From CAZMVU01 sp964569295 (GTDB taxonomy: Bacteria > Hydrogenedentota > Hydrogenedentia > Hydrogenedentales > JAGMZX01): 7,504 nucleotides of DNA. Positions 1 through 6,355 of the stretch are shown here, piece after piece. Location: positions 1-7,504 of the forward strand of contig CAZMVU010000223.1 in assembly GCA_964569295.1 (NCBI GenBank), read 5' to 3'. A model generated the notes under the pieces. The model searched no databases and had not been told where the DNA came from. It saw nothing but the letters and a program-made list of their open reading frames with translations. The first letter of the stretch is position 1. Each line of letters opens with the position of its first letter. The translations under genes were made by a program, and so were the position numbers.

Positions 1-190
1 TGCCCGAATAACTTCTTGTTGTTCTTTATACGAGTCAGTGCCTAAGGCACTAACCCGGGCGTTGCCCGCAACCCAGCAGGGCAGAAAAACTCCGCAGTTT
101 TCACACTCTATAAAGCATTCTGTTGTAACAGGTTGCCGATGACCTCCGAAATCTTCTTGTCTTTTATTGCGCTTTACGATCTTTAAGGCA
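1..190. other. AT-richer flank with short inverted repeats and an imperfect direct repeat
   Basis: This stretch lies downstream of the heparinase-like gene and is clearly less GC-rich than the rest of the window. It holds a perfect 15-bp palindrome at 37-51 (AGTGCCTAAGGCACT), a small GC hairpin at 56-68 (CGGGC/GCCCG) and an AT hairpin at 86-101 (AAAACT/AGTTTT). TAAGGCACTAA occurs at 43-53 and again at 184-194. CTTCTTGT occurs at 12-19 and 153-160. Both pairs are offset by exactly 141 bp, so they are parts of one imperfect repeat without gaps. No hairpin with a T-run was seen that would clearly terminate the heparinase transcript. A minus-strand open frame covers the region and is listed separately. 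Confidence 0.6.
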
Positions 191-213
191 CTAATCCACG
201 CGCACGCTGCCAT
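1..213 (-). CDS. Possible 5' end of an unrecognised protein, running off the left edge
   Basis: On the minus strand a frame is open from an ATG at 213 to the window edge, 71 codons without a stop. The predicted start overlaps the last 23 nt of the heparinase-like gene. The translation contains four cysteines in a C-x3-C-x2-C-x6-C arrangement (key part CFIECENCGVFLPC), which could bind metal. It also contains two similar segments 47 residues apart (ISAL followed by a K/R/Q/E-rich run, and VSAL followed by the same type of run), matching the in-frame 141-bp DNA repeat. No ribosome binding site precedes the ATG. Third codon positions are much less GC-rich than in neighbouring genes, and the opposite strand also has an open frame of about 45 codons. 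It could be a foreign gene, or chance openness in non-coding repeat DNA. I do not recognise the product. Confidence 0.22.
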   Translation of the reverse strand, partial: MAACAWISALKIVKRNKRQEDFGGHRQPVTTECFIECENCGVFLPCWVAGNARVSALGTDSYKEQQEVIRA

Positions 214-2209
214 TCGGGGGAATCTCGAACCGGGGGCCCCCGGTAATCCGGAATGCCGGTGTGCCCGTAGCGGCCGTGAATTCGTAGTCGTCGCCTTCAC
301 CCGGCGCCATGTCGTACACTTGGGCGAACCATACATTGGTCCCGTGCTGCCGCTGGATAATGCACGGCAGCATTTCCTGTGGATCACTGCCATACGCCTT
401 GGCCCGGTACCGTTCGGCGGAGTTGTGGAAGGTGACTGCCATGGCGGACGCGTCGCCCGTGTCGAGCGTCGCGGTCATGCCCGGCGCATCATCGAGCCGC
501 GCCAGTTCGTCCAAATGCTCGTAGCCGTGGCTGTCACCGAGGGGAGCGGCGCCCGGCTTCGCCGCCAGCGGCGCGAGCGTGCCCCGCATGTGCAGCGGCA
601 GATCGAAAGTGGCCTCCTCCTCGGAAGCGCCGTGGACCACGTCGAAGACTAAGTCCTGCGCGAGAATGAGCGTTCTATCCAACGTCACGCCGGCATAGGC
701 CTCGTCTGTCTTGGCGCGCACGATCGCAAAGCCATCGCCCTTTTCAAACTCGACGAGTGCGCCCGCGCAACGCCGCTGCGACTTGCCATTCACGACCACG
801 GCGTTGTGCGCGATCGTCTGGGTATACCAGCCACGATGCAACGGATTGCCGTAAGGCAGGCGGCCGGGATCGACGAAGCGCTCGTCGCCATGGGCATACA
901 GGATCATGCCGAGCTTGGCAGGATGCACATGCCCCGACTCGGCCGCGCCGTAATCCAGGTAAACTGCGGTCTCGGCATCGTCGCTGCGCAGGATGGCGAG
1001 CCCGTCGGAGGTGTCGTTCGAGGTTTCCAGCGGCAGCGAGTCCGGCGCGTCGCCGGGCAGCGGCTTGCCGCCCCAGAACAGGGCCCAGTCGGAATCCCGC
1101 GGTTCCAGAAACACCGTGTACCGGAGCGCCTCATACCGTCTCCAGGCGATCTCGTAGAATCGGCGCGCGCTCTTGATGCTCGAGCGGTTGCTGTCGTTGA
1201 TCGCGGGAAACGTGAGGTCGGGAAAGAGGAGGCGCATCGGGCCATCGAACAGCTTCTGGACCTTGGGCATGCCATACAGGTCCATGCCCGCGCGGGCCGC
1301 CGTCTCGAGATGGTAGACAATCGCCGCGAGTGCATACCAATGGTAGGACGGCGCGCCCTCGTACCACATGCCGCTATCAAGCACGCTGCCCTCTGTCAGT
1401 TGGTAGAGCAGACCATGTTTGGGCGCATTCGTTGCCCAATCCACGTACGCTTCATCGCGCAACACAAACCCGGCACAGGCAATGCCCGCGTTGTGCCATG
1501 TTTGCCAGTTCGAGCGGCTGGCCTTGTGCCGCTGAATGGTCTCGACCATGGGCCGCACGAGTCTTTCGGCGATGGCCGCATGGTCCTCGGCGGAGAAGCA
1601 TTCCGCGTTGTATACCCGGTCGTAGCCGGTCATCATGTGGCACAGCGTCACCGCTTCGTCAAGCGTCTGCGCGTAGAGCCGGGCGCCGTGCACGCTTTTC
1701 TTGCCGTCTTTGTTGTGAATCGGCAGGTCGCGGTAGAAATCCGCGTAGGTCAGGAGAATCTCGCGCACGCGCACAGCGTAGGCGGGTTTCGGCTCGAGCG
1801 TATACGCCCAACCCAGCGCCGGCAGGCCACGCAGCCAGTGGTGGTGCCGCTTGGTGATGTACACCTCGTCATAGGGCCAACCGCTGTAGCATTCCCCGCA
1901 CACCGTACACACATGTTCCGTGGGTGATTCCGTGCGCAGACTGCCGCCGTCTTCAGGGCACGAATACCAGTGCGACCATTGCCCGCCCTTGCGCGGAATA
2001 GCGAGTTCCTCCGCGGCGAGGGCATCCGCCTCCTCGATGAGTTTGGTTCCACGGCCAGCATAGTCACCGCCGGATTCATAACGGTCCCGGGCGGCCTGTG
2101 ACTCGCCTGGCGTGAGAAACGCAGCGCCGGGGTCCGGTAGCGACACGGCCGCCGGGTCGAAGGTAAACATGGCAATCATCGCGTAGAGCGCGAGGTACGG
2201 CATGAGCAT
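191..2209 (-). CDS. Heparinase II/III-like polysaccharide lyase
   Basis: The 672-residue protein has the layout of the heparinase II/III and alginate lyase families: an alpha-helical N-terminal barrel (roughly 30-380) and a beta-sheet C-terminal region. Such enzymes cleave uronic-acid glycosidic bonds by beta-elimination. Visible motifs are SNWQTWHN (233-240), EGAPSYHWYAL (284-294, Y289 the likely catalytic tyrosine), GHVHPAKLG (426-434), VDPG (446-449) and AHNAVVVNG (467-475). By analogy with heparinase II, H427 would be the catalytic histidine and H429, D447 and H468 the zinc ligands. The H429-D447 spacing equals that of heparinase II as I recall it. C84, C101, C104 and C107 form an extra ribbon-like cluster. 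The start at 2209 is set by AAGGAGG 9 nt upstream. The N-terminus is hydrophobic but lacks basic residues, so export is uncertain. It lies 99 nt after the BON gene and is probably co-transcribed. The substrate is unknown, and no sulfatase or transporter lies nearby. Confidence 0.87.
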   Translation of the reverse strand: MLMPYLALYAMIAMFTFDPAAVSLPDPGAAFLTPGESQAARDRYESGGDYAGRGTKLIEEADALAAEELAIPRKGGQWSHWYSCPEDGGSLRTESPTEHVCTVCGECYSGWPYDEVYITKRHHHWLRGLPALGWAYTLEPKPAYAVRVREILLTYADFYRDLPIHNKDGKKSVHGARLYAQTLDEAVTLCHMMTGYDRVYNAECFSAEDHAAIAERLVRPMVETIQRHKASRSNWQTWHNAGIACAGFVLRDEAYVDWATNAPKHGLLYQLTEGSVLDSGMWYEGAPSYHWYALAAIVYHLETAARAGMDLYGMPKVQKLFDGPMRLLFPDLTFPAINDSNRSSIKSARRFYEIAWRRYEALRYTVFLEPRDSDWALFWGGKPLPGDAPDSLPLETSNDTSDGLAILRSDDAETAVYLDYGAAESGHVHPAKLGMILYAHGDERFVDPGRLPYGNPLHRGWYTQTIAHNAVVVNGKSQRRCAGALVEFEKGDGFAIVRAKTDEAYAGVTLDRTLILAQDLVFDVVHGASEEEATFDLPLHMRGTLAPLAAKPGAAPLGDSHGYEHLDELARLDDAPGMTATLDTGDASAMAVTFHNSAERYRAKAYGSDPQEMLPCIIQRQHGTNVWFAQVYDMAPGEGDDYEFTAATGTPAFRITGGPRFEIPPNGSVRVD

Positions 2210-2308
2210 GAGACAAACCCTCCTTGTTCATGCCAGCATAGCGTGCCTGAGGGTGCCAGTAAAAGTGGCCGCGCTGGGAAGACATGCGCATACTCAGGGT
2301 AACCGGAA

Positions 2309-3271
2309 TTACATCGGATCCGGTGGGTCCGGCGGGTCCAGCGGCTCGAGGGGTTCGAGCATGAGCGATTCCGCGTCCTCAGCCTCTCCCCCCTCTTCCG
2401 CCTCTTCCGCCTCTTCCGCCTCTTCCGCCTCTTCCGCCTCGGGTGGGCGCACCGTGTTGGGAACACCCGCGCTGTCGAGGTCGGCAGGACGCAGCAGGAT
2501 GCGATTCTCCACCTCCTCGACGCCGCCAACGCTCTTGACTAGCTCCTCGGCGAAGGCGCGCTCCTCTTCCGCCGCCACGTAGCCGGTAAGCACGGCGACA
2601 TCATCATCGACCTCGACACCCACATCGCGGATGCTGATGTGCCGGTTCATCATGACGGCCATCTCGATGCGTTTCTCGACCCATTCATCGCTCACTTGGC
2701 GCCCGATGTTCTTGACAGGGTCCATGGGCTCCTTCGGGCGTACCGTGAGGTCATTGACAATGCGCTCGACCCCTTTGGATTCCATGGCGATCTCGGCGAG
2801 GCGTTCTTTTTTTGCTTGCGTGCCGACAATGCCGGACATGAGCACCACGCCGTCTATCACCTCGAGGCCAATGCGCAGCCCCTTGAATTCGCCGTGGGCC
2901 ATGAGCCGCGCGCGGATGGCCGCCTTGATCTTGCCGTCGCGCATTTTATCCCGGAGACTGCGGGAATCCGGTTGGCCATAGGCGCCGTGCATAACGTGGA
3001 TGTTGTTTTTCACATCCATCACGCCCGGTACCTCGCGCGCCAGATCCTCGGCGAGTGCCTTCTGCGGCTCCGTGTGCACGGCCCCGGTCAGTGTGACCTC
3101 GCCATCAACAGTCGTCGTGTTGATATCAAAAGGACTCAACTTGGCGGCCGTGAGCAACTTGCTCTTGACACGCGCCGTGGTGGCACTGTCTTCGATGTCC
3201 TGTTCCAAGTCCGCCGCCGGTGCCGCCAGACACAACGGGACAGCGAGCAAGGCCAACAGAAAACCACGCAT
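2309..3271 (-). CDS. Secreted triple-BON-domain protein with acidic repeat tail (OsmY-like)
   Basis: This 320-residue protein begins with a signal peptide (MRGFLLALLAVPLCLAAPAA), probably cleaved near residue 20, so it should be periplasmic or envelope-associated. The cysteine at 14 does not sit in a good lipobox. Three BON domains follow at about 27-93, 113-177 and 195-260, each with the usual pattern (VDGEVTLTG, IDGVVLMSG, VDDDVAVLTG) and a closing V..V.N-type strand. BON domains occur in OsmY and other envelope-stress proteins and are thought to contact membranes or phospholipids. The tail (about 261-320) is low-complexity: AEE repeated five times, then LEPLEP and DPPDPPDP. The ATG at 3271 is preferred because AAAGGAG lies 8 nt upstream. 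A possible GTG at 3280 overlaps that site and is rejected. A promoter lies about 90 nt upstream, and the lyase gene follows 99 nt downstream. Confidence 0.88.
   Translation of the reverse strand: MRGFLLALLAVPLCLAAPAADLEQDIEDSATTARVKSKLLTAAKLSPFDINTTTVDGEVTLTGAVHTEPQKALAEDLAREVPGVMDVKNNIHVMHGAYGQPDSRSLRDKMRDGKIKAAIRARLMAHGEFKGLRIGLEVIDGVVLMSGIVGTQAKKERLAEIAMESKGVERIVNDLTVRPKEPMDPVKNIGRQVSDEWVEKRIEMAVMMNRHISIRDVGVEVDDDVAVLTGYVAAEEERAFAEELVKSVGGVEEVENRILLRPADLDSAGVPNTVRPPEAEEAEEAEEAEEAEEGGEAEDAESLMLEPLEPLDPPDPPDPM
2393..2437 (-). repeat. Five perfect 9-bp tandem repeats coding for AEE
   Basis: CTCTTCCGC is repeated five times without a mismatch on the plus strand (GCGGAAGAG on the coding strand). 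It encodes five AEE units in the tail of the BON protein. Because the unit is a multiple of three, gain or loss of copies would keep the reading frame. Less perfect 9-bp periodicity continues at about 2317-2360, where it encodes the DPPDPPDP and LEPLEP parts. Confidence 0.95.
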
Positions 3272-3313
3272 AGCACACACTCCTTTGCTGCGGCCGGCCC
3301 TATGACTGGGACC

Positions 3314-3330
3314 GCGCCGCGCTCCGGCGC
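3314..3330 (-). promoter_or_regulatory. Small GC hairpin in the BON gene leader
   Basis: GCGCCG (3314-3319) and CGGCGC (3325-3330) form a perfect 6-bp stem with a 5-nt loop. It lies between the predicted promoter and the ribosome binding site. It may stabilise the message or be a chance hairpin in GC-rich DNA. Confidence 0.3.
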
Positions 3331-3366
3331 ATTCAACCGGTTAGTATTTCCAGCGCTCTAACGTCG

Positions 3367-3395
3367 ATTACACCAAATATGTTGCGTTTCTGCAA
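3367..3395 (-). promoter_or_regulatory. Sigma-70-type promoter for the BON/lyase genes
   Basis: On the minus strand, TTGCAG (3395-3390) and TGTAAT (3372-3367) are separated by exactly 17 nt, close to the housekeeping -35 and -10 consensus. Transcription would start near 3360 and give a leader of about 90 nt before the ATG at 3271. It lies in the 238-nt gap between the threonine synthase-like gene and the BON gene, which suggests the two lower genes form their own unit. Confidence 0.55.
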
Positions 3396-3509
3396 GAACG
3401 AACCGCAAGCAGTAGGGGTGACGCAACGCCTGCCGCCATGCCATGCCATGCCTTGCACGACAGAGTGGCAGTATGCCAAGCAGCGCATCACGCGGGGAAC
3501 CGCGGTGTG

Positions 3510-4760
3510 TTATGCCTTTTCCACGGCCGCCGCCACGGCGCCGATTTCGGGGGCGATGCGCGGCGGTTCTGGTGCATGTGCGGTGAGCCAGGGAAGTTCC
3601 TTGATGCCGCTGCCGGTGAGCACGCAGCACACGCGCTGGCCCCGCGCGGCCTCCGCGAGTTGGGGCAGTGCGGCGATGACCACGGCGCATGTAAGCTCGC
3701 ACAGCAACCCCTCGGCCGAGGCAAGCGTGTGCAGGCCGGCCGCGATCGCCTCATCCGCCACCGCAAGCGCGCGCCCACCGGTCCTGCGGATGGCGGGCAG
3801 CGCAGTGTGCCCGTCAAAGAGAATGTCATCAGCGATACCGCCCGCGATGGTGTCCGGGTCCGGCCACGGGTGTTCGAGGTGTTCGGTGAACGACCAGCCG
3901 GCTTCGATGGTTTGCGGCAACGGCGCACACCCGGCCGCCTGCACCCCTACGAACCGCGGCGCTTTCTCGATAAGGCCGAGCCGCTCGAGATCGAGGAAGC
4001 CACGCCACACACCACCGAGCAAACCACCGCCACCGACTGGCACGACGACCCATTCCGGCAAATCGCCGCCCGTTTGTTGGTAAAGTTCGTAAGCGATGGT
4101 CTTTGCCCCCTCGACGTTGAAGGGATCGTACATGCCGGCGGTCGAGAGGTGCTGCCAGCCGAAGCGTTCGCACGCCTCGATGCAGAGGTCGAACACACGC
4201 TGTGGCGACGGCGAATCAACGCACAAGACGGTGGCGCCGTAGGCCGCTGCTTGTGCAATCTTGCCGGCGCCGGCCTGGCCATGCATGAAAAGCACCGCGC
4301 GCATACCCGCACGCGCGGCGTAAGCGGCGGTAGCGCAGGCGACGTTACCCGAGGAGACCACGGCCACAGTATCGGCGCCAATCTCACGCGCATGGCTGAT
4401 GCCCACGCTCACCTGCCGGTCCTTGAACGAACCGGTCGGGTTGCTCATCTCGTTTTTGACGAGCAACTGGCTGAAGCCGTGTTGCGCGGCGAGCGTGGGG
4501 GCGCCGACCAGCGGGGTCGCGCCTTCGCCGATACTCACCACCGCGCTGCGGTGCGTGACCGGCAACAGACCGAAGTAGTGCCAGAGGTCGCGCGGCGGCC
4601 GCATGAGGTAGTCCGCTTCGAGGTTGCACACGGTGCGTATGCTGCGCGGCTCACCGCACACGTCACAGGTAAACGCCGCATCGGCCGGCGCCGTGGCGCC
4701 GCAGCCGTAACACACGAATTCATAGCCGGATGATGGGGTTGAAGTACGCATGGCGGGCAT
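3510..4760 (-). CDS. thrC: Threonine synthase-like PLP-dependent enzyme with N-terminal zinc ribbon
   Basis: The 416-residue protein is a fold-type II PLP enzyme that best fits threonine synthase, which converts O-phosphohomoserine to threonine in the cytoplasm. The N-terminus has a four-cysteine ribbon (C17, C20, C32, C35), common in the archaeal/Bacillus-type branch. EGATPLV (79-85) is followed by NPTGSFKDR (107-115), in which K113 is the expected Schiff-base lysine. SSGN (136-139) is the usual asparagine loop, PVGGGGLLGG (241-250) binds the cofactor phosphate, and LTGSGIK (381-387) is the late serine/glycine motif. The longest frame starts at 4907 but would overlap the glycosyltransferase gene and add about 50 residues unlike the family. 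The ATG at 4760 is chosen, with 4751 equally possible; neither has a good ribosome binding site. No other threonine genes are nearby. A related PLP enzyme such as cysteate synthase is a less likely alternative. Confidence 0.85.
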   Translation of the reverse strand: MPAMRTSTPSSGYEFVCYGCGATAPADAAFTCDVCGEPRSIRTVCNLEADYLMRPPRDLWHYFGLLPVTHRSAVVSIGEGATPLVGAPTLAAQHGFSQLLVKNEMSNPTGSFKDRQVSVGISHAREIGADTVAVVSSGNVACATAAYAARAGMRAVLFMHGQAGAGKIAQAAAYGATVLCVDSPSPQRVFDLCIEACERFGWQHLSTAGMYDPFNVEGAKTIAYELYQQTGGDLPEWVVVPVGGGGLLGGVWRGFLDLERLGLIEKAPRFVGVQAAGCAPLPQTIEAGWSFTEHLEHPWPDPDTIAGGIADDILFDGHTALPAIRRTGGRALAVADEAIAAGLHTLASAEGLLCELTCAVVIAALPQLAEAARGQRVCCVLTGSGIKELPWLTAHAPEPPRIAPEIGAVAAAVEKA

Positions 4761-4845
4761 TGTGACAGACCCGGCCCGACAGGGCAAGGCACGCGCCGGC
4801 AAAGCGGCTCGAGCTACCCCTGGCCCATGCGCCGGCACGCTTTTT

Positions 4846-5796
4846 TCAGCCGCGGTGCTCTTCGGCCACGTTCGCCGCGGTATCGCCGGGAGGGTGGCGC
4901 TGTACAATGAGTTCGGCGATGAGACCGCCTATAAAGACCAGCACGCCCAGCCCCCACAACACGAAGGCGGCCGCCAGGCACAGCAGCAATATGGTCAACG
5001 AGGCGCCGCGGTTCAGGAAACCGGCGAGATGGGCGCCGATCCCCGCCAGCCCGAGCACGCCAAAGCCGATCCCGGCAAGCACACCAAAACACCCCGCCTT
5101 CCCGAGTTCATGATGAGGGGATTGTCCGTGCCGCGCAAGGAACCAGGTAGTAAGCACATCGAGTGCGCCCTTGAGAAACCGGGACACGCCATACTTCGAT
5201 TCGCCGTAACGGCGCGGATGGTGCCGTACGGGTGCCTCGGTCACACGGTAGCCCATGGCGTCGGCGTATACGGCAATCATCCGGTGCAGCTCGCCATAGA
5301 GCGGCAGGCGCCGGGCCACTTCCATTCGCATCACCTTGAAGCCGGAATTCACATCGTGCAGCGGCAGGTGAAAAAGCCAGGCCACCATAGCGTTGTAAAT
5401 GCGGGAGGGCAGCGTCTTGTGCAAGGGATCCCGGCGGTTCGCCTTCCACCCGACGACAACATCATACCCTTCTTCGAGCTTCGCGAGCAGTTTGGGCAAC
5501 TCCGCCGGATCATCCTGCAGATCCGCATCCATGGTCACAAGCACATCGCCCTCCGCCCGCGCGATCCCCGTTGCGAGCGCCGAGGTCTTGCCGAAGTTCC
5601 GGCGTAAACGCACCACGTCCACGGTGAGATACGCCTCGCGCAACGCAACGAGTTCCTCCCACGAGCCGTCCGTGCTGCCGTCGTCGACGAAGATCACCCG
5701 GTAACTATGGCCGGCGGTATGCGCAGCAATGCCCTCGGCCAGTGCGCGCAACGATTCCCGCTCATTGTACACGGGAATAACAAAAACAATATGCAT
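4846..5796 (-). CDS. Family 2 glycosyltransferase, GtrB/DPM1/ArnC-like, membrane-anchored
   Basis: This 316-residue protein probably transfers a sugar from a nucleotide donor to a polyprenyl-phosphate carrier at the inner face of the cytoplasmic membrane. The GT-A domain fills about residues 1-220, with IPVYNE (7-12), VDDGSTDGS (37-45), the metal-binding MDADLQDDP (89-97), VNSGFKVMR (149-157) and a basic RHHPRRYGESKYG segment (191-203) typical of DPM1/GtrB proteins. Two hydrophobic helices (about 233-258 and 266-298) form the anchor. The start at 5796 is supported by AGGGGAG 11 nt upstream and by the family N-terminus MHIVFVIPVYNE. A longer frame from 5952 would begin inside the terminator of the gene before it. 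The threonine synthase-like gene follows after 85 nt. Sugar and final acceptor cannot be told from sequence. Confidence 0.9.
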   Translation of the reverse strand: MHIVFVIPVYNERESLRALAEGIAAHTAGHSYRVIFVDDGSTDGSWEELVALREAYLTVDVVRLRRNFGKTSALATGIARAEGDVLVTMDADLQDDPAELPKLLAKLEEGYDVVVGWKANRRDPLHKTLPSRIYNAMVAWLFHLPLHDVNSGFKVMRMEVARRLPLYGELHRMIAVYADAMGYRVTEAPVRHHPRRYGESKYGVSRFLKGALDVLTTWFLARHGQSPHHELGKAGCFGVLAGIGFGVLGLAGIGAHLAGFLNRGASLTILLLCLAAAFVLWGLGVLVFIGGLIAELIVQRHPPGDTAANVAEEHRG

Positions 5797-5933
5797 GGTG
5801 CAGTTGACTCCCCTACAGGGTCTGAACGGGCGCCTATTCGCTGTGTCGCGCCGAATCACCGCGCCGCGCCCCGAACTGAGACCCGCGCACCACCCGCCAT
5901 GTTTCGCCGGCATGCCCACAGGGCGCCAGCCGG

Positions 5934-5965
5934 CAAAAAGAAACACCTCCACGCACGGGAGGTGT
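5934..5965 (-). terminator. Rho-independent terminator of the small GspF-N-like gene
   Basis: On the minus strand a perfect 8-bp stem (ACACCTCC with GGAGGTGT, 5965-5958 and 5950-5943) encloses a 7-nt loop and is followed at once by TTTCTTTTTG. It starts about 24 nt after the stop codon at 5990, which is where a terminator of that gene would be expected. Confidence 0.85.
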
Positions 5966-5989
5966 GTTCAGCGGCCTGCCAACCGGGGG

Positions 5990-6184
5990 CTAGCGGATAT
6001 CGGCCTCAAACCACTTCAGCAGCGCCATGACACCCTTGGCTTGTTTAAGCATGGTCGCCTTGAGCCCCTGTTCGCGCAATTTGGCTTTGGCTTCATGCCG
6101 ATTCTTGGCTATGACAACCCCCCCGACAAAGGACTTTTCTTGATCCCCCTCCGCGCGGATCGCGTGGTACTCGTAGGTTGCCAT
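5990..6184 (-). CDS. Small protein resembling the N-terminal segment of GspF/PilC
   Basis: The 64-residue product starts MATYEYHAIRAEGDQ, contains FVGGVVIAKNRHEAKAKLREQGL (19-41, in part) and ends KWFEADIR. This matches the first 45 or so residues of type II secretion/type IV pilus F proteins: a short Y-x-A/Y strand, a glycine turn, G-x-V/I-x-A, then an EA...LR..GL helix. None of the membrane-spanning F domain is present, and no secretion or pilus gene is nearby. It looks cytoplasmic and lysine-rich. The ATG at 6184 is fixed by AGGAGG 8 nt upstream; the longer frame from 6250 has no such site and would begin at the promoter -10. The gene has its own promoter and terminator, so it is a deliberate single-gene unit rather than a fragment left by decay. 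The existence of the gene is well supported; the family resemblance is by eye and the function is unknown. Confidence 0.8.
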   Translation of the reverse strand: MATYEYHAIRAEGDQEKSFVGGVVIAKNRHEAKAKLREQGLKATMLKQAKGVMALLKWFEADIR

Positions 6185-6248
6185 CGAAAAGCCCTCCTGG
6201 CTTTCTTGAATCGGACACGGGACATGCGCCAGACGCACATCCACACTC

Positions 6249-6278
6249 ATTATCCGGAATAACGGGCCCGTTCGTCAA
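6249..6278 (-). promoter_or_regulatory. Strong sigma-70-type promoter with palindromic spacer
   Basis: On the minus strand, TTGACG (6278-6273) and GATAAT (6254-6249) are separated by 18 nt, each one base from consensus. The expected start point is near 6242, giving a leader of about 58 nt before the small gene's ATG at 6184. The spacer carries the perfect 12-bp palindrome AACGGGCCCGTT (6261-6272), which directly abuts the -35 box and is a plausible operator. Confidence 0.7.
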
Positions 6279-6300
6279 CCCCGTTAATCGGACGAAACGG
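6261..6300. promoter_or_regulatory. Candidate operator: cluster of AACGG/CCGTT half-sites
   Basis: AACGG occurs at 6261-6265 and 6296-6300, and CCGTT at 6268-6272 and 6281-6285. The first pair forms a perfect 12-bp palindrome between -35 and -10. An outer inverted repeat (CCGTTCGTC at 6268-6276 with GACGAAACGG at 6291-6300, one base bulged) spans the -35 and its upstream side. A repressor bound there would block polymerase, but no regulator gene lies in the window. Confidence 0.4.
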
Positions 6301-6355
6301 CATCAAGCTTAACACCAAGCCAGTATTCTCCGCAGAAAAACCAACACTCCTATGC

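Noticed and set aside
806..1927. A 373-codon plus-strand open frame opposite the lyase gene
   Set aside because: It is the antisense shadow of a highly conserved lyase in GC-rich DNA. It shows no recognisable domain.
3436..3452. CCATG repeated three times in the gap between two genes
   Set aside because: It is too short and simple to call a functional repeat; no array or secondary structure accompanies it.
3491..3504. CGCGG/CCGCG hairpin just downstream of the threonine synthase-like stop
   Set aside because: The stem is only 5 bp and is not followed by a T-run on the minus strand, so a terminator call is not supported.
3438..4733. A 431-codon plus-strand open frame opposite the threonine synthase-like gene
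   Set aside because: It mirrors codon bias of the real gene on the other strand; the translation has no motifs and starts within a CCATG repeat.
4793..4837. GCGCCGGC occurring twice in the gap before the threonine synthase-like gene, with a T-run nearby
   Set aside because: The T-run is on the plus strand, where no gene ends, and the pairing is limited to six bases in GC-rich DNA.
4761..4907. N-terminal extension of the threonine synthase-like protein to 4907
   Set aside because: It would overlap the glycosyltransferase gene by 62 nt and add a low-complexity segment unlike the family, whose zinc ribbon begins shortly after the internal methionines.
4750..5607. A 285-codon plus-strand open frame opposite the glycosyltransferase
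   Set aside because: It is an antisense shadow; the minus-strand frame holds all the GT2 motifs and membrane helices.
5797..5952. N-terminal extension of the glycosyltransferase to 5952
   Set aside because: The extension starts inside the upstream terminator hairpin, and the family N-terminus with a good ribosome binding site begins at 5796.
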